DNA of 64,000 nucleotides from Dorea phocaeensis (GTDB lineage: Bacteria; Bacillota; Clostridia; Lachnospirales; Lachnospiraceae). The stretch lies in assembly GCF_900240315.1 (NCBI RefSeq), contig NZ_OEPZ01000001.1, positions 434,001-498,000 on the forward strand. Direction: 5' to 3'. The notes under the pieces are model-generated. The model ran no database searches. It was not told where the DNA came from and saw nothing but the letters and a program-made list of their open reading frames with translations. The translations under genes and the position numbers were made by a program. Below are positions 1 to 8,788 of the stretch, piece by piece; positions within the stretch are counted from its first letter, which is position 1; every line of letters starts with the position of its first letter.

Positions 1-208
1 CTTCTTCATCCAGTACCAATATCTGTTTTTCTACACTCTCAATCTTCTTGCTGCATCGGCGCAGCATCTCCATTCCGTCATGGTAGAGTGCGAAAGAATC
101 TTCCAAAGAGAGATCTTCTCTCTCCATCGTTCCTACAGTCTCCTCCAAACGCTGAAACATCGCCTCCAGGGAAAGCTCTTCTCCCTGCTGTTTCATCACT
201 TTATCCAT
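1..208 (-). CDS. xseB: Exodeoxyribonuclease VII small subunit, 3' end missing
   Basis: This is the N-terminal ~69 codons of the small subunit of exonuclease VII, which partners XseA to degrade single-stranded DNA to short acid-soluble oligonucleotides. The reading frame starts at an ATG (206-208) and shows the family hallmarks: a short acidic N-terminus, then helices with ETVGTMEREDLSLEDSF and the YHDGMEML segment that lines up with the small-subunit core, followed by a Lys/Glu-rich coiled-coil-like stretch. The family is about 70-85 residues long, so little is missing beyond the left window edge. It overlaps the end of xseA by 8 bases, consistent with translational coupling in a nusB-xseA-xseB operon. 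Confidence 0.9.
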   Translation of the reverse strand, partial: MDKVMKQQGEELSLEAMFQRLEETVGTMEREDLSLEDSFALYHDGMEMLRRCSKKIESVEKQILVLDEE

Positions 209-1412
209 GTTCTTCCTCCCTGATTTCTCTGACGGATGCCCGAATGACTCCGTCCGTCACATAGATCGACAGTTCTTCCTTTGGTCTGATCTGCGTGATA
301 CTTTTGACAGCCTTTCCATCTTCTCCTGCTACGTAAGAATATCCCTGACTCAACTTTTCCAACGGAGATAGTCCTTTCATACGTTCCGCATAAAGCGCCA
401 TCTTATGTCTTGCCATCTGCATTCTTCGTTCCATCAAAAGCCGCAGACGATCTTCTAAATCCACCAGGCGCTGCTGGCGTTCCTGCAGACGATACCTTGG
501 ATGCAAAAAGCCAAGCTTTGTCTGGAATTCCTGAAGCTTAAGCTTTTTGATCCGAATCTGCTGTTCCAGCATCCGACTCATTTTTCTCTCATACTCTCTG
601 AGAAGTTCCTTCGTCTGCCGATAATCGCTGACCGCCAATTCTGCAGCGGCAGAAGGTGTCGGAGCACGAAGATCCGCCACATAATCTGCAATTGTCGTAT
701 CCGTCTCATGCCCGACCGCTGAAATCACCGGAATCCGGCAATTAAAAATCGCTCTTGCCACTTCTTCTTCATTAAACGCCCACAGATCCTCTATGGAGCC
801 GCCTCCTCTTCCGACGATCATCACATCCACGCCATACGCTTCCAGTACCCGAATTCCCCGGACAATGCTTTCCTTGGCTCCGGTTCCCTGTACCTGAGCC
901 GGATAGAGGATCAGCTGTACATACGGATTTCTTCTTGCCGCAATATTCATAATGTCCCGAATCGCAGCTCCGGTAGGTGCAGTAACAATACCTACAGTCT
1001 TGGCATATGCAGGAATCGGCTTCTTATATTCCCCGGCAAACATGCCCATCTCTTCCAGTTCGCGCTTTAGCATCTGGAATCTTTCGTACAGCACGCCGTC
1101 TCCATCCAAACGGATCTCCTTTGCATAAAGCTGGTAGGATCCGCTCCTTTCATACACACTGACCGAGCCCAGCACCACTACCTGCTGACCTTCGCTCATA
1201 TGAAAAGAGAGCCCGCCTCGCTGCCCGGCAAACATAACGCAGGCAATCGTTCCGGACTCATCCTTTAATGAAAAATATATATGTCCTGATGTATGATACT
1301 TACAGTTCGACACCTCACCTTTGACATAGATGCGATTCAGCATAAAATCCTGTGTGAACATATTCTTAATGTAAGCGTTCACTTGCTTTACGGTATATAC
1401 ATTCCCGGCCAT
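201..1412 (-). CDS. xseA: Exodeoxyribonuclease VII large subunit
   Basis: Large, catalytic subunit of exonuclease VII, a cytosolic single-strand DNA exonuclease used in repair. An N-terminal OB-fold (about residues 5-100) is followed by the catalytic core with VGIVTAPTGAAIRDI, VGRGGGSIEDLWAFNEE and AVGHETDTTIAD, the blocks that define XseA, and then a long basic coiled-coil region that binds XseB subunits. I chose the ATG at 1412 (MAGNVYTV) over an upstream in-frame ATG because the upstream stretch lies in the end of nusB and does not look like XseA; GGGAG sits a short distance before the chosen start. The product is then about 403 residues. It lies 16 bases after nusB and overlaps xseB. Confidence 0.96.
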   Translation of the reverse strand: MAGNVYTVKQVNAYIKNMFTQDFMLNRIYVKGEVSNCKYHTSGHIYFSLKDESGTIACVMFAGQRGGLSFHMSEGQQVVVLGSVSVYERSGSYQLYAKEIRLDGDGVLYERFQMLKRELEEMGMFAGEYKKPIPAYAKTVGIVTAPTGAAIRDIMNIAARRNPYVQLILYPAQVQGTGAKESIVRGIRVLEAYGVDVMIVGRGGGSIEDLWAFNEEEVARAIFNCRIPVISAVGHETDTTIADYVADLRAPTPSAAAELAVSDYRQTKELLREYERKMSRMLEQQIRIKKLKLQEFQTKLGFLHPRYRLQERQQRLVDLEDRLRLLMERRMQMARHKMALYAERMKGLSPLEKLSQGYSYVAGEDGKAVKSITQIRPKEELSIYVTDGVIRASVREIREEEHG

Positions 1413-1428
1413 TTCGTCTCGCTCCCAA

Positions 1429-1827
1429 CTATTCTGCAAGTTTCGCCAGCACACCATTTACGAATGCCGGTCCTTCCTCTCCGCTGTACTTCTTCGCAAG
1501 TTCCACCGCTTCATTAATCGCAACGCCTACCGGTACATCCTCATCCCACTTCATCTCGTACACGGCAAGACGAAGAATCGTAAGATCCACCTTATTCATA
1601 CGGCTGGTCTTCCATCCTGTCGTATGTTCATTCAGAAGTTTGTCTATTTCTTCCGTCTTATCTGCTATCTTCTGCGCCTTCGCCTGAATATATGCAAAGG
1701 CAGTATCATCTGCCTGTTCCAGCTGGGAAAAGTAAAGTTCCATCTGCTCCGGCAGCTCAGCCTCTGTATTAAATTCAATTCCAAACAGTACGCGGAAGAT
1801 ATGTTCTCTTAATTCTGACCTTTTCAC
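1429..1827 (-). CDS. nusB: Transcription antitermination factor NusB
   Basis: NusB binds boxA RNA with S10 (NusE) in the rRNA antitermination complex. The 132-residue length and all-helical composition fit the family; the N-terminal MKRSELREHIFRVLFG block and the C-terminal DVPVGVAINEAVELAKKYSGEEGPAFVNGVLAKL block are characteristic. The start codon is GTG (1825-1827), preceded by GGAGGAAG, and it directly abuts the stop of the upstream Asp23/Gls24 gene, so the two are very likely co-transcribed and translationally coupled. The gene order Asp23-nusB-xseA-xseB matches the Bacillus yqhY-nusB-xse arrangement. Confidence 0.96.
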   Translation of the reverse strand: MKRSELREHIFRVLFGIEFNTEAELPEQMELYFSQLEQADDTAFAYIQAKAQKIADKTEEIDKLLNEHTTGWKTSRMNKVDLTILRLAVYEMKWDEDVPVGVAINEAVELAKKYSGEEGPAFVNGVLAKLAE

Positions 1828-2211
1828 TTATACTTCCTCCGGTATCTCAACGCCTGCAACGCGGATATTCACATCTGCAACTTCCAGTCCTGTCATGTTC
1901 TCAATGGATGCTTTTACCTTCTCCTGTACCTTAGCTGTAATCGTCTTAATGCTGTAGCCATACTTCAGATTCAGCGCCAGTGATACGGTTACAATGCCTT
2001 CCAGGACATCTACTTTCACCCCTTTTGACAGAGACCGCATTCCCAGCTTACTAATCAATTCTCTGGTTGCATTGCCTGCCATAGAAGCAACACCATCCAC
2101 TTCCATCGCTGCAAGTCCTGCAATAATGGAAACCACTTCATCCGCAATCTTGATCTCTCCCATATGGGCATCATCTTTTATTGTATACGTATTTCTCTCT
2201 TCTCTACTCAT
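1828..2211 (-). CDS. Asp23/Gls24 family envelope stress protein (YqhY-like)
   Basis: A 127-residue Asp23/Gls24 protein. It has the family's IKIADEVVSIIAGLAAMEVDGVASMAG block near residues 20-45, the glycine-rich KGVKVDVLEGIVTVSLALNLKYG centre, and the C-terminal VADVNIRVAGVEI strand. Homologues sit next to nusB or accC in Firmicutes (YqhY) and have been tied to lipid metabolism and envelope stress, but the molecular role is unclear. It has a strong AGGAGG site before the ATG and is the first gene of the nusB operon, just downstream of an extended -10 promoter at 2247-2255. The family assignment is firm; the function is not. Confidence 0.9.
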   Translation of the reverse strand: MSREERNTYTIKDDAHMGEIKIADEVVSIIAGLAAMEVDGVASMAGNATRELISKLGMRSLSKGVKVDVLEGIVTVSLALNLKYGYSIKTITAKVQEKVKASIENMTGLEVADVNIRVAGVEIPEEV

Positions 2212-2246
2212 ATCTAAACCTCCTGTATGGTTCTGCGCTTCTAATT

Positions 2247-2255
2247 ATTATAACA
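2247..2255 (-). promoter_or_regulatory. Extended -10 promoter for the Asp23-nusB-xse operon
   Basis: On the minus strand this reads TGTTATAAT, a perfect extended -10 element, about 36 bases before the Asp23-family start codon. The -35 region 17 bases upstream (TTTCCA) matches poorly, as is common when a TGn motif is present. A small CCAAA/TTTGG inverted repeat at 2261-2272 lies between this and the end of prfC. Confidence 0.6.
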
Positions 2256-2279
2256 AATTCCCAAAGATTTGGAAAGTCC

Positions 2280-3881
2280 TTATCTTCCAAATTCAGCCAG
2301 TTCCAGCCCTTCATTCCTTTCCTGAGTCATGCGAATGCTCCATTCATTCACAAACAGAAGAAGCGGACGCCCTTTCAGATCCTTCACTTTCTTCATATCA
2401 GAAGTACCAGAAAGCTTGTCAAGATCGATTTCCGGATTCTCAATCCAGCGAATATATTCATATGGAAGACTATCCATGCGGATCTCTACGTTGTATTCGT
2501 TCTCCAGACGATATTTCAGCACATCGAACTGAAGCACACCAACTACGCCAACGATAATTTCTTCCATACCCGTATTATATTCCTGGAAAATCTGAATCGC
2601 ACCTTCCTGTGCAATCTGGTTGATGCCCTTGATAAACTGCTTTCTCTTCATAGTATCCACCTGGCGCACACGTGCAAAATGCTCCGGTGCGAAAGTCGGA
2701 ATTCCTTCGTAGACAAATTTATCCGGCGAAGTGGTCAACGTATCTCCAATGGAGAAAATTCCCGGATCAAAGACGCCGATGATGTCACCGCCATAAGCCT
2801 TCTCAATCATCTTTCTCTCACTTGCCATCATCTGCTGCGGCTGGGAAAGGCGTACCTTCTTACCGCCCTGAATATGGAACACATCCATCCCTGCCTCAAA
2901 TTCTCCGGAACAGATTCTCATAAATGCAATTCGATCCCGGTGTGCTTTATTCATATTTGCCTGAATCTTGAATACAAATGCGGAGAAGTCTCCTTCCTCC
3001 ATAGGGCTGATTTCTCCCTGATCCGATTTTCTTGGAAGCGGAGAAGATGTCATCTTCAGGAAATGCTGAAGAAACGTCTCCACACCAAAATTGGTAAGCG
3101 CTGATCCGAAAAATACCGGGGATAATTCACCTTTACTTACCAGTTCCTGATCAAACTCTGCACCTGCCCCATCCTGCAGTTCAATTTCTTCTTCTAACTG
3201 CAGCTTCTGGGAATCACTAATAAGCCATGAAATCTCAGGATCATTGATATCCACCTTTTTTACTTCGCCCTGGGTCGTTCCCTTCTTCGTATCCGAGAAC
3301 AGCTCCACCTTCTTCGTTTCCCGGTCATAGACTCCTCTAAAGTCCTTTCCTGATCCAATCGGCCAGTTGATCGGACATGTCGCAATCCCCAATTCATTTT
3401 CAATATCATCCAACAGTTCAAAGGTATCCATCGCTTCCCGGTCCATCTTATTTATAAATGTAAAGATCGGGATATGCCGCATCGTACATACCTTAAAAAG
3501 CTTTCTGGTCTGCGCCTCCACACCCTTGGATGCATCGATCACCATTACAGCAGAATCCGCCGCCATCAACGTACGGTAGGTATCTTCCGAGAAGTCCTGA
3601 TGCCCCGGAGTATCCAGAATATTAATACAGTAACCGTCATAGTTAAACTGCAGCACGGAAGATGTAACAGAGATTCCTCTCTCCTTCTCAATCTCCATCC
3701 AGTCGGATACCGCATGCTTTGCTGTTGCCTTTCCCTTGACGCTTCCCGCCTGATTAATCGCCCCTCCATACAGAAGGAACTTCTCTGTCAGCGTCGTCTT
3801 ACCGGCATCCGGATGGGAAATAATGGCAAAAGTCCGTCTCTTTTTTATCTGATCTTTCACTTCATTCTTTATCTGTGACAT
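2280..3881 (-). CDS. prfC: Peptide chain release factor 3 (RF3)
   Basis: A translational GTPase that removes RF1/RF2 from the ribosome after termination. Its 533 residues fit the family (about 525-530). The G domain shows SHPDAGKTTLTE (G1, about residues 21-32), the switch I region with RGISVTSS, DTPGHQDF (G3, about 89-96) and NKMDR (G4, about 143-147). It ends with the RF3-specific domain III containing YNVEIRMDSLPYEYIRWI and the C-terminal LLLFVNEWSIRMTQE. RF3 rather than EF-G or tet(M) is indicated by the length and by the GVVGVLQFDVLKYRLENEYN block. It appears monocistronic, with a possible promoter upstream and the nusB operon promoter just past its stop. Confidence 0.97.
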   Translation of the reverse strand: MSQIKNEVKDQIKKRRTFAIISHPDAGKTTLTEKFLLYGGAINQAGSVKGKATAKHAVSDWMEIEKERGISVTSSVLQFNYDGYCINILDTPGHQDFSEDTYRTLMAADSAVMVIDASKGVEAQTRKLFKVCTMRHIPIFTFINKMDREAMDTFELLDDIENELGIATCPINWPIGSGKDFRGVYDRETKKVELFSDTKKGTTQGEVKKVDINDPEISWLISDSQKLQLEEEIELQDGAGAEFDQELVSKGELSPVFFGSALTNFGVETFLQHFLKMTSSPLPRKSDQGEISPMEEGDFSAFVFKIQANMNKAHRDRIAFMRICSGEFEAGMDVFHIQGGKKVRLSQPQQMMASERKMIEKAYGGDIIGVFDPGIFSIGDTLTTSPDKFVYEGIPTFAPEHFARVRQVDTMKRKQFIKGINQIAQEGAIQIFQEYNTGMEEIIVGVVGVLQFDVLKYRLENEYNVEIRMDSLPYEYIRWIENPEIDLDKLSGTSDMKKVKDLKGRPLLLFVNEWSIRMTQERNEGLELAEFGR

Positions 3882-3904
3882 CTGTTATACACTCCTAATA
3901 TCTA

Positions 3905-3910
3905 ATTATA
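3905..3910 (-). promoter_or_regulatory. Candidate -10 element for prfC
   Basis: TATAAT on the minus strand, 24 bases before the prfC ATG. The hexamer 17 bases upstream (TGACTA) is only a weak -35, so the call rests on the perfect -10 and the gene boundary. Confidence 0.4.
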
Positions 3911-3957
3911 CCCGTTTTCAAAACCATTAGTCAGTATACCATACCCTGCAGCATTCC

Positions 3958-6777
3958 TCAATGCAAATCTTCTTTTGCAACCTGCTTCTTTCTCCCAAAC
4001 ATGAAAAACAGAATCCCTTCGCTAAGAAGCAGCATTCCCGCACCCAGGAAAATCAGCCACCGATATGGATATTCAGCTGTAAAATACGATAACTTTCCTT
4101 CCATGTACCTGCAGATCAAAGCAAGCACCACATTTCCAACTGACAAAACCAGACCGATTACGATCAAAACATAAAAGCCGCCTTCCAGCATCAGCATTTT
4201 CCACATCTGCCTTTTTGTCATCCCCAGACTTCGCATCGTCTTTAGCTCTTTTCTTCTTTCCAGGATTCCTGTCATACAAACATTACAATAATTCGTAAAT
4301 CCTGCTGCCAAAAGAAGAAGGCTGATACAGCCTAACACGAGTCTGTTTCCCTCAATATACGAAGAAGCCTTTGCCAGAAGCTCTGATTTACAGATACAGA
4401 ATACACCTGCTTCCTTTGTTTCTGTTCCATCCATTCCCAGAATCACCTTCTGCTCCTTCCTTTGATTCTCTTCTTCTAAAAGCTCTTGAACCTGCGCCTC
4501 TAATTCTTCTTCCTGACCTTCCTTTGCGTTCAATTCCATATAAAGCGTTTTCTTCTTCGTCGGAAGTTTCTCTGCTCCTTTTTCGCTCATCAGATAATAA
4601 ATACTTCCTTCCGATCCATGCCAGGTCTGCTTAAGGGGTGGAACCCCCTCAGCCCGATTGTCCAAATACCCCGCCAAATTCAAAGGTTCTGATGCCATTC
4701 CTCTTCGCCTGCTTTCTTCCGCCTCTCCTTCCTGTTCCCGTTCTTCCTGCGTCTTCGCCAGCCATTTCTCCCGTTCTTCCTTTGACCACATGGCAGTAAA
4801 ATACAAGGGTTCTCCTACACTTTCCTTCGCCAGTTCTTCTTGTTCTTTAGACAGTCTGTGATCATGGAGAATGATGGCGCCTTTTCCCTCTTCCAATGCT
4901 CTTAGATCAATCGGAAGATCCTGTTTTTCTACATAGGATTTCAAACTCTTTAATTCCTCTTGTGTTAAAATCTGTATCACATCCGCAGCGACACTTTCTA
5001 CCATAGCAGAATCAAAATCATACCCGGTTCCTTCTTTTTCTTTCTGATTTTTCGAGTAATGATCATCCATAGGCGACACACCTTTTCTGGAAGTTGTTGA
5101 CAGTAGATACGCTCCTTCCATTACATAGGACTTCTCTTTATCGACTTCCGGAAGGTTCAAAAGTTCTTCTTTTAGCTTTGACGAAATGGGTGAAAATTCA
5201 TCATAATCATTGGAATATAATAATTCAAAATGATCCCCTTTGGTTTCCATTGGATCTTCCCCGGCATCTCTTGAGCGATATTCGATTCCGTAACCCAGTT
5301 TTTGTCCTCCTTCGCTGAATTCTCCGGCAATCAGGACATCCGGGCGATTCTCTATTACATGAATATAGTCGGCTCCATTGATAATCACAATGGCACAAAG
5401 GAAGGTCTGCATCCCCAGGAAAAGAGAAAGCACCGTCATCCAAAAACGACTTTGGTATCTAGTAATATTCCTCCATGCCATATAAACAAGTTCTCCTGCC
5501 ACACCGCGCTTTTTCCATTTTCTTTTTCTCTTTTCTCCCAACCTTACCTTTTTAGAATGTGTATACACAAGGCTGTCCACACAAGACATTCTCACCACTT
5601 TATGAATGACTATTCCCGATGCTATAAGCGTTACTGCCGCTACCAACAGAACTGCGAAAAGCAAAAGGAAGGGAGAAAAGAGGTCTATTCTGTCCACTTC
5701 CCCATAATGCGCCAGATAGGATTTTTCCAAAAATCTTGGAATACAAACCTTTAATAAGAATATAGAAAGCGCCGTACCTGCCAGGACTCCTGGAATCAGA
5801 GCCTTGAAAATCTGTTGGAAGTAGACACTTCTAATCTGTCTTTTTGTCATTCCTAATGTATGCAAAAGTCCCATCTGCCGAATATCCCCTGCCATAGAAA
5901 TTTGCATAACATTATAAATCAAGAAGAAAAGCCCTGTCACAATAACCAAGGCTCCGAGAACCGCCAGTTCGTATCCTCCGATCAATTCATTAACAGCGCT
6001 GTACGCATATGGGTTCTGTGCCTTAATTTCCAGCATCACTCCAGGCTCTGTCTGATTGACGGGAAGATCTTGATATAGCCGTTCCTCTGTCTTTCGCCAC
6101 CCCATATACTTAGATGTCTTCAGCCAGAGTTCTGCTTTTTCCTCCAAATCGTATCCCCACTCCCGATACTTTACTTCTGATATGTAGCCTACAGATCTGT
6201 TTCCCACATCTTTGGCCGCGCTCGTATACCATCCACTTAAGTGAAAGGTATCCTGCTCTGATCGAAATAAGGATACATCCACGGTAAGGGAGATCTCCAT
6301 CCCCTGCTTCGGCTGTGTAATCCCCATGCGTTCCAACGCTTCTACCGGCATCATAATCTCCTGTTTCCCTCTTGGATATTTCCCGAAAACTTCCAGACAA
6401 GCCGGAGCAATCATCTCCTCCCATGCCGTCTGATCCAGCACGCGAATTCCGCAGACCGGTGTCTCGTTCCAGTCCGCACCTCCAATACCAGCGCTTCTTC
6501 CTGCCGCCTTTACATACGAAAGAGACTCAGCTACATGATACTGAGTCTGATCCGCATCTTGAATACATACGGTAGCTTCGGTTCCTGCATCCCGCATTGC
6601 TTTTTCATATTCTGCCTTTATCTTCCCATCTGCAATTCCAAAGATCAGAGTAAAGGCAACCACAAAAATAACTGCTGCCAGGAACAATAAATAGTTCCTT
6701 CCTTTATTCTCCTTTGCATACGCCTTTGCAAGCATTCGGATCTCAGAAAGGCTGCGGCTTTGTTTCTCTCTTCTCAT
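3958..6777 (-). CDS. Large FtsX-family ABC transporter permease
   Basis: A 939-residue permease of the MacB/FtsX superfamily. An N-terminal membrane anchor (about residues 28-48) precedes a long extracytoplasmic region. A first FtsX module (about 270-400, with DIRQMGLLHTLGMTKRQIRSVYFQQ) is followed by a second anchor near 445-465 and a second, Glu/Lys-rich extracytoplasmic region. A C-terminal FtsX module follows (about 815-930, with RRKELKTMRSLGMTKRQMWKMLMLEGG). This duplicated layout is common for peptide or lipid exporters in Lachnospiraceae. Its start overlaps the stop of the upstream ATPase gene (ATGA), so the two form one transporter. The substrate is unknown; no two-component genes adjoin it. 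Confidence 0.88.
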   Translation of the reverse strand: MRREKQSRSLSEIRMLAKAYAKENKGRNYLLFLAAVIFVVAFTLIFGIADGKIKAEYEKAMRDAGTEATVCIQDADQTQYHVAESLSYVKAAGRSAGIGGADWNETPVCGIRVLDQTAWEEMIAPACLEVFGKYPRGKQEIMMPVEALERMGITQPKQGMEISLTVDVSLFRSEQDTFHLSGWYTSAAKDVGNRSVGYISEVKYREWGYDLEEKAELWLKTSKYMGWRKTEERLYQDLPVNQTEPGVMLEIKAQNPYAYSAVNELIGGYELAVLGALVIVTGLFFLIYNVMQISMAGDIRQMGLLHTLGMTKRQIRSVYFQQIFKALIPGVLAGTALSIFLLKVCIPRFLEKSYLAHYGEVDRIDLFSPFLLLFAVLLVAAVTLIASGIVIHKVVRMSCVDSLVYTHSKKVRLGEKRKRKWKKRGVAGELVYMAWRNITRYQSRFWMTVLSLFLGMQTFLCAIVIINGADYIHVIENRPDVLIAGEFSEGGQKLGYGIEYRSRDAGEDPMETKGDHFELLYSNDYDEFSPISSKLKEELLNLPEVDKEKSYVMEGAYLLSTTSRKGVSPMDDHYSKNQKEKEGTGYDFDSAMVESVAADVIQILTQEELKSLKSYVEKQDLPIDLRALEEGKGAIILHDHRLSKEQEELAKESVGEPLYFTAMWSKEEREKWLAKTQEEREQEGEAEESRRRGMASEPLNLAGYLDNRAEGVPPLKQTWHGSEGSIYYLMSEKGAEKLPTKKKTLYMELNAKEGQEEELEAQVQELLEEENQRKEQKVILGMDGTETKEAGVFCICKSELLAKASSYIEGNRLVLGCISLLLLAAGFTNYCNVCMTGILERRKELKTMRSLGMTKRQMWKMLMLEGGFYVLIVIGLVLSVGNVVLALICRYMEGKLSYFTAEYPYRWLIFLGAGMLLLSEGILFFMFGRKKQVAKEDLH

Positions 6778-7448
6778 ACCACGCTCTCCTTCGCCTTTCC
6801 ATCTGTAATCCGAATAACACGATCTGCCATTTTCGCAAGCTCTTCCTGATGCGTAACCAACAGCACCGTCTGATGAAAACGCTTTGCGCAGGTCTGTAAC
6901 AACCGGATTACCTCCCTGCTGTTCCCGGAATCCAGGCTGCCAGTCGGCTCATCACACAGAAGAATCGCCGGTTTGCTAATCAGCGCTCTTGCAATTGCCG
7001 CTCTTTGCTGCTGGCCACCGGACAACGTCTGCGGAAGCCGTTCCAGCAATTCCTGAATCTGAAGCTGTTCTGTCACCTCTTTCAACAACTCTTCATCTAA
7101 ATCCGCTCCATCCAGCCGAAGCGGCAGAACCAAATTCTCATAAATATTAATGACAGGAATCAGATTATACTGCTGAAATACAAACCCAATATTTCTTCGC
7201 CGGAAAATGGTCCGCTCCTCTTCCTCCATATCTCTTAAGCTCTCTCCTCTGATCCAGACGCCGCCTTCTGTCGGCACATCCAATCCACCAAGCAGATTCA
7301 AAAGCGTACTTTTACCACTTCCTGATGTCCCTATAATGGCCAGAAATTCTCCTTCCTCTACAGAAAGATCAATTCCATCAAGCGCATGTACCTCATAAGT
7401 ATCCGTATGATAATACTTCTTTAATCCTGCTGCCCTTAAAATTTCCAT
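6774..7448 (-). CDS. ABC transporter ATP-binding protein (MacB/LolD type)
   Basis: ATPase partner of the FtsX permease directly downstream. In the 224-residue product, Walker A is GTSGSGKST (about 40-48), the Q-loop lies in FVFQQYNLIP, the ABC signature is LSGGQQQR (about 142-149), Walker B is ILLCDEPTGSLD (about 161-172) and the H-loop is VTH. The FQQYNL and DEPTGSLD forms are typical of the MacB/LolD/BceA group that energises substrate extraction rather than bulk import. I chose the ATG at 7448 (MEILRAAG) because AGAGGG lies just ahead of it; an in-frame ATG 21 bases upstream has no good site. It overlaps the permease start by 4 bases. Confidence 0.93.
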   Translation of the reverse strand: MEILRAAGLKKYYHTDTYEVHALDGIDLSVEEGEFLAIIGTSGSGKSTLLNLLGGLDVPTEGGVWIRGESLRDMEEEERTIFRRRNIGFVFQQYNLIPVINIYENLVLPLRLDGADLDEELLKEVTEQLQIQELLERLPQTLSGGQQQRAAIARALISKPAILLCDEPTGSLDSGNSREVIRLLQTCAKRFHQTVLLVTHQEELAKMADRVIRITDGKAKESVV

Positions 7449-7492
7449 ACATTTGTACCCTCTATCCATCTTCTGTAGTTACACTTATAAAA

Positions 7493-7521
7493 AATTTAAC
7501 AAAAATTCGCTATTCTGTCAA
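7493..7521 (-). promoter_or_regulatory. Promoter of the ABC exporter operon
   Basis: The minus strand carries TTGACA (7516-7521), a 17-base spacer and TAAATT (7493-7498), 45 bases before the ATPase start. The -35 lies within a few bases of the spoIIIAH stop, so the exporter can be expressed independently of the sporulation operon. A GTTA/TAAC inverted repeat overlaps the -10 and start-site region. Confidence 0.6.
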
Positions 7522-7523
7522 AT

Positions 7524-8159
7524 TTACCGTCCTTCTGCATGCACCGGTGTAATCACGATGTTCTGCGCTGCAATTCCAGTCTTTCTCGTAATAATGTCCT
7601 CAATCTGCGCACGGTTAGCATCACTTAACTCCGCCGCATTCACAACTACATCTGCACCGTCCTGTGTCAGGCTCACCACTGCCTCGCTAAATCCCTTGGA
7701 TGCCAGCATCGTCTCTGCCGCCACCTCTTTTTCTGCCAAATCTGTCATCGCAACCATTTGATTTACGGCGTCTTGCTTCTGTTCTTCACTCAAGTTCTCA
7801 CTGTCAATGATTTGCTGAAGCGTCTCCTTATTCTTCGCCCGTACCTGTTCCCTGGTCACCTTCGCTTCTGCAACTACTGCATTTGCAGTTCCGCTGGTTA
7901 AAACCGCTTCCCCCGGCGTTCCTTCTACGCTTCCATCTTCTCCTGTCTTATCCTGACTTTCAATATCCGTTGAGGCATTTGCTTCCAGATCTTCTTCCGA
8001 GATATCTAATAACTCCTGATTGGCAAGTTCCGCCCCTGTCTCCTGTGCTTTCTTCTCCTTTGGGAAGATCTTTCCCGAATAATTCAGGTAACCTGCCGCT
8101 GCAATCATTACCGCCAACGCTGCAATCATCATCTGATTCTTTTTCAATATCCGTTTCAC
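7524..8159 (-). CDS. spoIIIAH: Stage III sporulation protein AH
   Basis: SpoIIIAH is a mother-cell inner-membrane protein whose extracellular domain forms a ring and docks with forespore SpoIIQ across the engulfed septum. The 211-residue product has one N-terminal transmembrane helix (about residues 9-25), an acidic linker, and a C-terminal YscJ/FliF-like ring-building domain (about 110-205). That domain includes EETLQQI-like helices and KTGIAAQNIVITPV. The start is GTG with GGAGGG before it. It is the last gene of the eight-gene spoIIIA operon. The linker is poorly conserved, but position and architecture make the call secure. Confidence 0.94.
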   Translation of the reverse strand: MKRILKKNQMMIAALAVMIAAAGYLNYSGKIFPKEKKAQETGAELANQELLDISEEDLEANASTDIESQDKTGEDGSVEGTPGEAVLTSGTANAVVAEAKVTREQVRAKNKETLQQIIDSENLSEEQKQDAVNQMVAMTDLAEKEVAAETMLASKGFSEAVVSLTQDGADVVVNAAELSDANRAQIEDIITRKTGIAAQNIVITPVHAEGR

Positions 8160-8176
8160 TGTTTGCCCTCCTGCTT

Positions 8177-8788
8177 TTACATCGTTTCATTCTTCTTCAT
8201 GATTCTAATCTTATGCGTGTCTATGCCAAATAATGCCTGGATTGCTTCTGTTATATTCCTTTTGACCAAAGCATTTTCTCCTCCTTCTGCCAGAACTACC
8301 ACTCCTTCTACCCGCGGCGTAAGCTCTTTGCTTACATAAGGTTCCTGACTTTTTTCTCCCATTCCTTCATACACGGTAGTCTCCTGATGACTGGTATTTT
8401 CTGAAGTTCTTCTGCCTCCCTGACTGTCTTCTTCCGTTATCGCATCCCTTTCTCCCTGCGTATCTTTCTCAACAATCTTCTGTGCCGAAGACTGAAGTGT
8501 TACCATAACCCGAACATTCCCCGCTCCATCTAACTGGGAAAGGGTCTCTTCTAGCCGCCGTTCCAGATAACGGGCATAGTCCTGTTCTTCCGCCTGGGTT
8601 CCCACCGCTTCTTCCCCGTCAATCTCACTATGCCTAGAATCTTTCTCCTTTTCTTTCGTCCCCGAAGGAAGTGCAATCACCAGAAGCAGCACTCCCACAA
8701 GAAAAAAAATCAAAAGCTGATCTTTCCGCATATGGCGCAATTTCTCTAAGTCTATCTTACTCCAATGCCTCTGTCCCTTCCTCTCCAA
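8177..8788 (-). CDS. spoIIIAG: Stage III sporulation protein AG
   Basis: SpoIIIAG forms the large extracellular ring of the SpoIIIA-SpoIIQ channel between mother cell and forespore. It is 203 residues long, with one transmembrane helix at about 26-43 (LLIFFLVGVLLLVIALP) and then the ring domain, containing YARYLERRLEETLSQLDGAGNVRVMVTLQSS and the C-terminal VEGVVVLAEGG...VKRNITEAIQALFG. The likely start is a TTG (8786-8788) inside the end of spoIIIAF with GGAGG upstream, giving a 32-base overlap. An internal ATG before the membrane helix is a less likely alternative. Confidence 0.93.
   Translation of the reverse strand: MERKGQRHWSKIDLEKLRHMRKDQLLIFFLVGVLLLVIALPSGTKEKEKDSRHSEIDGEEAVGTQAEEQDYARYLERRLEETLSQLDGAGNVRVMVTLQSSAQKIVEKDTQGERDAITEEDSQGGRRTSENTSHQETTVYEGMGEKSQEPYVSKELTPRVEGVVVLAEGGENALVKRNITEAIQALFGIDTHKIRIMKKNETM

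Noticed and set aside
2181-3104. A 307-codon plus-strand open frame over prfC
   Set aside because: Antisense to RF3 with no family features; long shadows arise here from codon bias.
3958-7448. A second Bce-type antibiotic-sensing module
   Set aside because: The ATPase-permease pair has no adjacent two-component genes, and the permease has the MacB/FtsX duplicated layout, not the ten-helix BceB form.
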